DNA of 19,639 nucleotides, from the NCBI GenBank assembly GCA_002423325.1, contig DIVQ01000173.1, positions 1-19,639 of the forward strand, written 5' to 3'. Positions 13,526 through 19,639 of this stretch are shown piece after piece; within the stretch, counting starts at the first letter, position 1, and every line of letters starts with the position of its first letter. The notes under the pieces are model-generated. The model was not told the origin of the DNA. It ran no database searches and was given only the letters and a program-made list of their open reading frames with translations. The translations under genes and the position numbers were made by a program. Source of the stretch: Anaerolineales bacterium UBA6128 (lineage in GTDB: Bacteria; Chloroflexota; Anaerolineae; UBA1429).

Positions 13526-15700
13526 ATGGTCTCCAACAACAGCCCTGTCAACCGAGAGGAACTCGTCGCCCGCATCGAGGCCACCCGCCCCGGTTCGCGC
13601 GAGCAGATCGAGCGCGCGATCGAGTTTGCCGAGTCCGCACACGCCGGACAGATGCGCGCATCCGGCGAGCCCTACATCTCGCACCCCTTCGAAGTCGCCC
13701 TGATCCTCGCCGATCTCAACATGGACGTCGCCACCCTGGTGGCGGCGTTGCTGCACGACGTCGTGGAGGACAGCGCCACCAGTCTGAGCGAGATCGCCGA
13801 GGCGTTCGATCCCACCGTCGCCAGGCTCGTGGACGGCGTCAGCAAGCTGCGCAAAGCGTATGACAAGAGTCGCGCCAGCGTCGCCGACCTGCGGTCGGGC
13901 CAGGCCGAGAACCTGCGCAAGATGTTCCTCGCGATGGTGGACGACATCCGCGTGATCATCATCAAGCTGGCGGATCGCCTGCACAACATGCGCACGCTGG
14001 GCTCACTGCCGCCGGAACGGCAGAGGCGCATGGCCCAGGAGACGCTGGACGTGTACGCGCCGCTGGCCAACCGGCTCGGCATCTGGCAGCTCAAGTGGCA
14101 ACTGGAGGATTTGGCCTTTCGCTACCTCGACCCCGCGAGTTACCACGAGATTGGCGTCCGCCTGGCAGAACGGCGCATCGAACGCAACGCCTATCTTGAC
14201 CGCGTGGTCGCGGTGCTCAAGGAGCGCATGGCGCGTGAGGGCATCACGGGTCACGTGTCGGCGCGGCCCAAGCACATCTACTCTATCTACACAAAGATAC
14301 TGGAGAAGGACCGCGGCTTTGACGAGATCTATGACGTGCGCGGCGTGCGCATCGTCGTCAAGACGGTGCCCGAGTGCTATCACCTGCTGGGCATCGTGCA
14401 CACGCTCTGGCCGCCGATCGCCGGCGAACTCGACGACTATATCGCCGTGCCCAAGGACAACCTGTACCAGTCGTTGCACACGGCAGTCGTGGCGTTGGAC
14501 GGCCGGCCGCTCGAAGTGCAGATCCGTACCGAGGAGATGCACCAGCTCGCCGAGTACGGCATCGCCGCACACTGGCGCTACAAGGAGGGCAGCAAGCGCG
14601 ACGAGGCCCTCGAATCCAAGATCGCCTGGTTGCGCCAGGCCACCGAGTGGCGCGAAGACGTGGGCGACGCCCAGCAGTTTGTCGACTCGATGCACAGCGA
14701 TGTGCTGCCCGACCAGGTCTATGTCTTTACGCCCAAGGGCGACGTGCTGAGCCTGCCCAAAGGCGCCACGCCGGTCGATTTCGCCTACGAGATCCACAGT
14801 GAGATCGGGCATCGCTGCCGCGGCGCCAAGGTGGATGGCCGACTCGTCTCGCTCGACTATCAGCTCAAGACCGGCGAGCAGGTCGAGATCCTGACCGCCA
14901 AGACGGGCGGCCCCAGCCGCGACTGGCTCAACCCCCAGCTGCATTTTGTGGGCACCCAGCGCGCACAGCACAAGATTCGCCAGTGGTTCCGCAAGCAGGA
15001 GCGCGCCTCCAACATCACCGAGGGACGCCAGATCCTGGACCACGAACTGCAGCGCCTTGGCTACGGGCAAGAGTCGTTCGCCGAAATAGCCTCGATCATG
15101 AAGTTCGACAAGGTCGAGGACCTACTGGCGGCGCTCGGCTATGGCGACGTGACGCCCGCGCAGATCGCTCACCGCATCGACGAGACGCTGGACAAGAGCG
15201 ATGAGCTCAAACTGGGCACGATCCGCGAGTCCACCGTCTCTGACATTGCCGTGCTGGGCGTGGGCGACCTGCTGACGCGGCTGGCGCCCTGCTGCCATCC
15301 GGTGCCCGGTGACGAGATTGTGGGCTATATTACGCGCGGCCGGGGTGTGACCGTACACCGCGCCGACTGCCCCAACGTCACCAAGTTGACCGACACGGAG
15401 CGTCTGGTGTCGGTGACGTGGGGCCAGCCCAAAGAGGCCTATCCGGTGGCGGTACACATTGAGGCGTGGGACCGCAACGGACTGCTGCGCGACGTGGCCA
15501 CCGTGGTGGCTGACCTGGGCGTCAGCATGCTGGCCGCCAACGTGCAGACCGACAAGGATCACACCGCGCACGTGCACACCACAGTGGCCATCAGCAGCGT
15601 CAGCCAGCTCTCAACGCTGCTGAACGAGCTACAGAACGTTGCCGGCGTTCTCGACGCCAGACGCGAAACGCCAGGATCCCCCGGCGCGAGCAGCGCCTGA
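13526..15700 (+). CDS. relA: Bifunctional (p)ppGpp synthetase/hydrolase (RelA/SpoT family)
   Basis: 724 residues, the usual length for long RSH enzymes. Makes and degrades the stringent-response alarmone (p)ppGpp in response to starvation sensed at the ribosome. Visible: HD hydrolase domain with H53 and the HDVVED motif (H77, D78, E81, D82) intact, so hydrolysis is expected; synthetase domain from about 243 with RPKHIYSIYTK, FDEIYDVRGVRI, DDYIAVPKDNLYQSLHT and EVQIRTEEMHQLAEYGIAAHW; TGS domain (about 396-456, VYVFTPKGDVLSLPKGATP); zinc-finger/RIS region with CCHPVPGDEIVGY and HRADCPN (about 580-620); and a C-terminal ACT domain (about 638-712). The ATG at 13526 is chosen because the protein then opens as relatives do. 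It has no ribosome binding site and sits at the predicted transcription start. Confidence 0.96.
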   Translation: MVSNNSPVNREELVARIEATRPGSREQIERAIEFAESAHAGQMRASGEPYISHPFEVALILADLNMDVATLVAALLHDVVEDSATSLSEIAEAFDPTVARLVDGVSKLRKAYDKSRASVADLRSGQAENLRKMFLAMVDDIRVIIIKLADRLHNMRTLGSLPPERQRRMAQETLDVYAPLANRLGIWQLKWQLEDLAFRYLDPASYHEIGVRLAERRIERNAYLDRVVAVLKERMAREGITGHVSARPKHIYSIYTKILEKDRGFDEIYDVRGVRIVVKTVPECYHLLGIVHTLWPPIAGELDDYIAVPKDNLYQSLHTAVVALDGRPLEVQIRTEEMHQLAEYGIAAHWRYKEGSKRDEALESKIAWLRQATEWREDVGDAQQFVDSMHSDVLPDQVYVFTPKGDVLSLPKGATPVDFAYEIHSEIGHRCRGAKVDGRLVSLDYQLKTGEQVEILTAKTGGPSRDWLNPQLHFVGTQRAQHKIRQWFRKQERASNITEGRQILDHELQRLGYGQESFAEIASIMKFDKVEDLLAALGYGDVTPAQIAHRIDETLDKSDELKLGTIRESTVSDIAVLGVGDLLTRLAPCCHPVPGDEIVGYITRGRGVTVHRADCPNVTKLTDTERLVSVTWGQPKEAYPVAVHIEAWDRNGLLRDVATVVADLGVSMLAANVQTDKDHTAHVHTTVAISSVSQLSTLLNELQNVAGVLDARRETPGSPGASSA

Positions 15701-15728
15701 CCCGAACAGACTCGCTGCGCAAATCACA

Positions 15729-15768
15729 AGCTCGGCCTTGCGGGCGAATACCCGTGCAAAGCCGAGCT
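15729..15768. terminator. Hairpin terminator between the convergent RSH and PPIase genes
   Basis: AGCTCGGC (15729-15736) pairs perfectly with GCCGAGCT (15761-15768); inside, TTGC pairs with GCAA and GGG with CCC around a 6-base loop, with small bulges. On the plus strand it is followed by a T-rich but interrupted stretch (GTCTTTGTGTT), so it could end the RSH transcript; it may also act on the opposite strand. I see no gene in 15701-15798. Confidence 0.6.
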
Positions 15769-15798
15769 GTCTTTGTGTTCGAGCAGGTTGCGCGCGGA

Positions 15799-16968
15799 CT
15801 ATGGGAGGAGGGCAGTATCCGGGGGAATCATCCACTCTTCCCATAGGTTGACGATGTCTTCCTTGGCCTTGCGCTCGGCAAACCAGTCGGTCACGGCCTG
15901 CTGCCGAGCCGAGGCGAGGTCGCTCTCAGACAGGAAGCGGTTGGGGTCGCGTTCGAGCACGCGCACCACGTGCACGCCATAGTCATCGGTGACGATCAGC
16001 GTTCCCTGCGGGTCGGGTTCGGCAGCAAAGACCATGGTGTCGAACGTGTCGCCCTTTTGCCCACGCATGAACCACCCCATGTCGCCGCCACTCTGAGCGG
16101 TGGCGCTGTCGGTGGAGAGCTCGGCGGCAAGCGCATCCCACGCCTCACCGGCGGCCAAACGCGCCACCACCGCGTCCGCTTCCTCCTGGGTGGCCACCAG
16201 AATCTGCAGCGCGTGCACGTGCTCACCAGTCAGGGGGACACTCTCGCCAATCGATGCCTCCAGCCGCTCGCGATACAGGCTGGACTCGATCAGCCCGCGG
16301 AAATCCTCCGCGCCAAAACCGGTCGCCTTCTCCATCGCGGCAAAGGTCTCGTCCAGGTTAGTGCTGAACTCCTCGTAGGTCATGGGCGCGATGGTGGGCG
16401 TCGGCGTCTCCGTGATGGCCACAGTGGCTGTGATGGGAGTGGGCGTGGGGGTAGGCGGGTTACGGTCATAGCCGAACGTCCGCTCCAGCTCCAGCTCGAC
16501 TTCTTCAGGCGACACATAGATGCCTCGCAGGGCGCACGCCTGACGCGTGATCTCGTCGTCAATCAGTTCATCGGTTACCGTGTAGGGCAGGGCCGAGATC
16601 ATGTTCTCGACGTACGCGATCTGCTGGTCGATAATGTCGACCAGGTAGGCGCCGTCCTCGCCCATCGCAGCATACTGCAAACGCTGCTCCTGGAGGTTGC
16701 GGACATAGCCGCGGTAATCCACGCGGCGGTACTGTACCAGCTTTTGGTAGGCGGAGAGTTCAATGGGAACACCGGCCACCGTGGCAACTGGCGTGCGCGG
16801 CTTGAGCACATACTGATCGAGCAGCCCGTAGCCGATCACCAGGGCCACCACCGCCAGTACGACGGCCGTTCCGATGATGATCATGCGCGACTGCCGTTGC
16901 TCCTTGGCACGGCGCGACAACTGCCGACGATTGAGCTTCTGCGGGGCGGGTGTGACCGCTTTGGGCAT
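15799..16968 (-). CDS. Membrane-anchored parvulin-type peptidyl-prolyl isomerase (SurA/PrsA-like)
   Basis: 389 residues. Probable extracytoplasmic foldase: a basic N-terminal tail, one transmembrane helix (about 29-50, MIIIGTAVVLAVVALVIGYG), a SurA-N-like helical chaperone region (about 60-240) broken by a Pro/Thr linker (about 168-190, PPTPTPTPITATV), and a PpiC parvulin domain (about 250-345) with GGDMGWF and YGVHVVRVLE. The second conserved His is present (H333), but the His of the first HIL motif is Gln255 (ALQILV), so isomerase activity may be weak. The start at 16968 is fixed by AGGAGA four bases upstream. The gene begins just downstream of the strong rpsR terminator, with no clear promoter between them. 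Confidence 0.88.
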   Translation of the reverse strand: MPKAVTPAPQKLNRRQLSRRAKEQRQSRMIIIGTAVVLAVVALVIGYGLLDQYVLKPRTPVATVAGVPIELSAYQKLVQYRRVDYRGYVRNLQEQRLQYAAMGEDGAYLVDIIDQQIAYVENMISALPYTVTDELIDDEITRQACALRGIYVSPEEVELELERTFGYDRNPPTPTPTPITATVAITETPTPTIAPMTYEEFSTNLDETFAAMEKATGFGAEDFRGLIESSLYRERLEASIGESVPLTGEHVHALQILVATQEEADAVVARLAAGEAWDALAAELSTDSATAQSGGDMGWFMRGQKGDTFDTMVFAAEPDPQGTLIVTDDYGVHVVRVLERDPNRFLSESDLASARQQAVTDWFAERKAKEDIVNLWEEWMIPPDTALLP

Positions 16969-16999
16969 GTGTTCTCCTGGAACCAAGTGTGTTGGGTTG

Positions 17000-17031
17000 A
17001 AAAAAGGGCACAGGACGCATGTCCTGTGCCC
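17000..17031 (-). terminator. Intrinsic terminator of the rpsF-rpsR operon
   Basis: Read on the minus strand, GGGCACAGGAC (17031-17021) pairs over 11 perfect base pairs with GTCCTGTGCCC (17016-17006), with a 4-base loop (17020-17017), and is followed by six T residues (17005-17000). It lies 45 bases after the rpsR stop and 31 bases before the PPIase start. Confidence 0.93.
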
Positions 17032-17076
17032 CGGCGCAGTATCCGACTGAACGAGCGTCAAGCGATAGCGGACGCG

Positions 17077-17448
17077 TCAGCTGTTGGTCTGGCGAACGTG
17101 CTGTGCGGAATAGGGCAGCATGGCCATGTGACGCGCGCGCTTGATGGCGAGCGACACCTGGCGCTGATGCTTGGCACAGGTCCCGGTCTTGCGACGTGGC
17201 AGGATGCGGCCGCGCGGGTTGGTGAGACTGTACATCAGATCGATGTCCTTATAGTCGATCACCTTGCTCTTGTCTGTGCAAAAGCGACACGCCTTGATGC
17301 GCGAACGCGGACGGCCACGCTGGTAAGAGCGACGCGGACGGTCGCTGCCGCCACCAGACCGGCTGCCTGAGCTGGATTCGTTCCGTTCCTCGGAAGCCGA
17401 CTCTTCGTCCGAGTCGTCCCTGTCGTCATTGCGATCTCGATCGACCAC
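17077..17448 (-). CDS. rpsR: 30S ribosomal protein S18 with a long charged N-terminal extension
   Basis: 123 residues; typical S18 has about 75-90. S18 binds with S6 on the platform of the 30S subunit. The conserved core (about 50-115) has KVIDYKDIDLMYSLTNPRGRILPRRKTG and the zinc-binding pattern CRFC...CAKH (C54, C57, C91, H94), so this is the zinc-binding form of S18. The first 48 residues are acidic then Ser/Gly/Arg-rich and presumably disordered. The GTG start at 17448 is supported by AAGGAGA five bases upstream, and no later start codon would keep the core intact, so the extension is likely translated. It follows rpsF after 45 bases. Confidence 0.95.
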   Translation of the reverse strand: MVDRDRNDDRDDSDEESASEERNESSSGSRSGGGSDRPRRSYQRGRPRSRIKACRFCTDKSKVIDYKDIDLMYSLTNPRGRILPRRKTGTCAKHQRQVSLAIKRARHMAMLPYSAQHVRQTNS

Positions 17449-17493
17449 TGGAGTCTCCTTGAGCTTGGATTGGGTGAATAATGGATGTTGCGG

Positions 17494-17793
17494 TTACGAC
17501 TGGTCGGCGTCTTCGAGCCGGATGATCAGGTAGCGCAACTGGTCTTCGGAGAGCTTGAGGATGCGCTCCAATTCGGCCAGCGCTTCCTGGTTCATCGCGC
17601 CCTGCATCAGCACATAGTGCCCCTGCTGATGGTGCTTGATGGGGTAAGCCAACGTGTGAATCCCCAGACGGTCGAACCTGGTGATCTCGCCGCCGCGGTC
17701 GGTGATGATCGCCTGGAGGCTGTCCGTAAAGCTGACGATCGCTTCTTCCTCCAAGCCCGGTTGCAGAATGTACATGATCTCGTAGTTACGCAA
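17494..17793 (-). CDS. rpsF: 30S ribosomal protein S6
   Basis: 99 residues, normal length. S6 forms a heterodimer with S18 on the 30S platform. The protein opens MRNYEIMYILQPGLEEEAI, the canonical S6 first strand, and contains RFDRLGIHTLAYPIKHHQQGHYVLMQ in the second half of the ferredoxin-like fold. The start codon is TTG at 17793, placed by the ribosome binding site GGAAGGAGT eight bases upstream and by the family N-terminus. First gene of a two-gene operon; in most bacteria ssb lies between rpsF and rpsR, but here only 45 bases separate them. The leader is about 100 bases. Confidence 0.96.
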   Translation of the reverse strand: MRNYEIMYILQPGLEEEAIVSFTDSLQAIITDRGGEITRFDRLGIHTLAYPIKHHQQGHYVLMQGAMNQEALAELERILKLSEDQLRYLIIRLEDADQS

Positions 17794-17816
17794 CGCTCGA
17801 ACTCCTTCCCATGGGT

Positions 17817-17890
17817 TTGCCCCCGCGCAATGGCGTGGAGCGAGTAGGTTTTCGGGGACAGCGACAGAAGAGAGGCGCGGTTGCCCCCGC
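17817..17890. repeat. Direct repeats in the rpsF leader
   Basis: TTGCCCCCGC occurs at 17817-17826 and again at 17881-17890, in the transcribed leader of rpsF (GCGGGGGCAA on the mRNA strand). The downstream copy on the mRNA lies just before the ribosome binding site. They could be parts of an S6:S18 autoregulatory structure, known upstream of rpsF in many bacteria, but I could not fold the leader into that motif with confidence. Confidence 0.35.
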
Positions 17891-17900
17891 TAACTTGTCG

Positions 17901-17929
17901 ATTATAGCACTGACAGCGCGGGGCGGCAA
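17901..17929 (-). promoter_or_regulatory. Strong sigma-70 promoter of rpsF-rpsR
   Basis: On the minus strand TTGCCG (17929-17924) is followed after 17 bases by a perfect TATAAT (17906-17901). Transcription should begin near 17894, giving an rpsF leader of about 100 bases. Confidence 0.85.
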
Positions 17930-17959
17930 ATCGCTGGGCGCCGCTCAACGGCATGCGTG

Positions 17960-17988
17960 TTGACATCACGTGCGGCCGGTGCTAGTGT
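17960..17988 (+). promoter_or_regulatory. Candidate promoter of the beta-galactosidase gene
   Basis: A perfect -35 TTGACA (17960-17965) lies 17 bases before TAGTGT (17983-17988), which matches the -10 consensus at three key positions (first T, A, last T). A weak -10 with a perfect -35 would fit a regulated promoter. I found no convincing LacI-type operator around it. Confidence 0.5.
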
Positions 17989-18033
17989 TGCCCATGATCT
18001 AACCGCGTCGCAGGCTGCCACAGGAGCATCGCA

Positions 18034-19639
18034 ATGGACACACACACAATCGGCCCGCACGACTGGGATAACCCGGGCGTCCTCGCGCACTGCAAAGAGG
18101 CGGCCCACGCCACGCTGATGCCCTACCCCGACCTTGAGACGGCGCTGCACGCGGAGCGCCTGGCCTCGCCCTGGTGCCGAGTGCTGAACGGCGCCTGGAA
18201 GTTCGTCTATGCCGCCAACCCCGCATCGGCTCCCGACGGCTTTTGGGCCAGCGACTATGCCGACGAAGCCTGGGACGAGATCGCCGTCCCGGGCAACTGG
18301 CAGACACAGGGCAACGGCAGGTTGCCCAGGTATGACCGCCCGATCTACACCAATGTGCGCTACCCCTTCCCGGCCGCCGAACTGCACGTGCCGCACGACG
18401 ACAACCCCACCGGCTCCTATCGCACACGTTTTGCGATCCCCGAGGCGTGGGCCCGACGGCGCGTCGCACTCGTCTTTGAGGGCGTCGACTCGGCCTTTTA
18501 CGTCTGGCTCAATGGGCGCCTGATCGGCTACAGTCAGGACAGCCGCGTGACGGCCGAATTCGACATCACGCCCTTCCTGAACGAAGGCGAGAACGTGCTG
18601 GCGGTGCAGGTCTATCGCTGGTCCGATGGCAGTTATCTGGAGGACCAGGATTTCTGGCGGCTGAGCGGCATCTACCGCGACGTCTACCTGGTGGCGCGCC
18701 CGCAGGCGCACATCCGCGATTTCTGGGCGCGCACCGAGCTTGACGCCGCCTACCGCGACGCCACCCTGCGCGTCGATGCGGCGCTGCGCAACGCCGCCAC
18801 AGAGGCTGACGCGGTCTCGCTCGACGTGGCGCTCTACGATGCCGAGGGCGCGCGCGTGCTGCAGATGCCGACCGCAGGCGCGACCCTTGCGGCGGACACG
18901 CAGACGACGCTGCATTTCGCTCAGCCGGTGTCCGCGCCGGACCTGTGGACGGCCGAGACGCCCAACCTGTATACCCTGGTGCTGACCCTGCGCAACGCCG
19001 ACGGCGAGACGCTCGAGGCTGTCAGCGCCCGCGTCGGCTTTCGACAGGTCGACATCGTCGACGGCCAGGTGCGGCTGAACGGCGTGCCGATCCTGTTCCA
19101 GGGGGTCAACCGCCACGAGCACGACCCGCGCACGGGGCACACCCTGACCGAAGCGTCGATGCTGGCCGACATCTGCCTGATGAAGCAGCACAACATCAAC
19201 GCCGTGCGCACCTGCCACTATCCCGACGATCCGCGCTGGTACGAGTTGTGCGACCAGTACGGACTGTACCTGTACGACGAGGCCAATGCCGAGTGCCACG
19301 AGGTCTACGACCGACTGCCGCACCTGCCCGAGTGGAAGGAGGCCTTCGTGCAGCGCGCCGTGGGCATGGTGGAGCGCGACAAAAACCACCCCAGCGTGCT
19401 GGTCTGGTCGTTGGGCAACGAGGCCGGCTACGGCATCGCTCACGAGGCCATGTCGGCCTGGGTGCATGGCCGCGATCCCTCGCGACCGGTGCACTATGAG
19501 CCGGCGCGCGACGCTGCCACAGTCGACATCATCGGCCCGATGTACCCCAAGGTCTCGACGCTGGTCGACATGGTCACGCGCTCCAAGGATACCCGGCCGG
19601 TCATCATGTGCGAGTACGCCCACGCCATGGGCAACAGCG
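18034..19639 (+). CDS. lacZ: Beta-galactosidase, GH2 family (LacZ type), 3'-truncated by the window edge
   Basis: 535 residues visible; full-length relatives have about 1000-1050. Hydrolyses terminal beta-galactosides such as lactose. Visible: sugar-binding jelly-roll domain (about 40-220) with VPGNWQ, PTGSYRTRF, GYSQDSR and RWSDGSYLEDQDFWRLSGI; an immunoglobulin-like domain (about 220-330); and the start of the TIM barrel with GVNRHEHDP, INAVRTCHYPDDP and YGLYLYDEANAE. The acid/base Glu is E463 in SLGNEAGYG and the nucleophile is E527 in MCEYAHAMGNS, a few residues before the window ends. The spacing parallels E. coli LacZ E461/E537. The start is supported by AGGAG at 18022-18026, 7 bases upstream. 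No signal peptide, so cytoplasmic. It diverges from rpsF; no transporter or regulator is visible in the window. Confidence 0.95.
   Translation, partial: MDTHTIGPHDWDNPGVLAHCKEAAHATLMPYPDLETALHAERLASPWCRVLNGAWKFVYAANPASAPDGFWASDYADEAWDEIAVPGNWQTQGNGRLPRYDRPIYTNVRYPFPAAELHVPHDDNPTGSYRTRFAIPEAWARRRVALVFEGVDSAFYVWLNGRLIGYSQDSRVTAEFDITPFLNEGENVLAVQVYRWSDGSYLEDQDFWRLSGIYRDVYLVARPQAHIRDFWARTELDAAYRDATLRVDAALRNAATEADAVSLDVALYDAEGARVLQMPTAGATLAADTQTTLHFAQPVSAPDLWTAETPNLYTLVLTLRNADGETLEAVSARVGFRQVDIVDGQVRLNGVPILFQGVNRHEHDPRTGHTLTEASMLADICLMKQHNINAVRTCHYPDDPRWYELCDQYGLYLYDEANAECHEVYDRLPHLPEWKEAFVQRAVGMVERDKNHPSVLVWSLGNEAGYGIAHEAMSAWVHGRDPSRPVHYEPARDAATVDIIGPMYPKVSTLVDMVTRSKDTRPVIMCEYAHAMGNS

Noticed and set aside
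17902..19623. A 573-codon open frame on the minus strand opposite lacZ
   Set aside because: It mirrors the beta-galactosidase frame, runs through the divergent promoter region and has the Val/Gly/Arg/His composition of an antisense shadow.
1..19639. CRISPR arrays, transposases, phage genes, tRNA or rRNA genes
   Set aside because: No regularly spaced repeats, no DDE or recombinase motifs and no tRNA-like or rRNA-like segments were seen in the gaps, which are all shorter than 300 bases.

Overview
The window is a GC-rich bacterial chromosome segment of mostly housekeeping genes. I infer Chloroflexota (Anaerolineae/Caldilineae-like) from three things: a LeuRS with a long insertion beside its editing domain, an rpsF-rpsR pair without ssb, and an S18 with a long charged N-terminal tail. 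This is inference from recalled family features, not a search.

Layout. 1-2241: leuS, lacking its 5' part. 2286-3016: a small secreted or lipoprotein-like gene of two internal repeats, behind its own promoter. 3028-4479: a four-S1-domain RpsA-like protein with a near-consensus promoter and a strong intrinsic terminator. 4585-12592: a co-directional block of clpC, radA, a membrane PIN/TRAM protein, a stand-alone GluRS C-terminal-domain protein, cysS and rlmB. Its order follows the Bacillus clpC-radA-disA-yacL-ispD-ispF-gltX-cysE-cysS-mrnC-rlmB region with several members missing. 12628-13440 (minus): an RluE-like pseudouridine synthase with an N-terminal S4 domain. 13526-15700: a bifunctional (p)ppGpp synthetase/hydrolase, probably leaderless. 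15799-16968 (minus): a membrane-anchored parvulin-type foldase. 17077-17793 (minus): rpsF-rpsR with its own promoter and terminator. 18034 to the end: a lacZ-type GH2 beta-galactosidase, cut by the window edge.

The genes serve translation (LeuRS, CysRS, S1, S6, S18, RlmB, pseudouridine synthase), protein quality control (ClpC, PPIase), DNA recombination (RadA) and stress signalling (RSH). lacZ is the only clearly metabolic, accessory-looking gene.

Most worth a second look: the orphan GluRS anticodon-binding domain sitting where gltX would be; palindromic micro-insertions and a sharp base-composition switch inside leuS; a ClpC without the usual UVR/coiled-coil middle domain; an apparently leaderless RSH mRNA; and a parvulin lacking one active-site histidine. 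I saw no CRISPR array, transposase, phage gene, tRNA or rRNA, and no wholly new multi-gene system.
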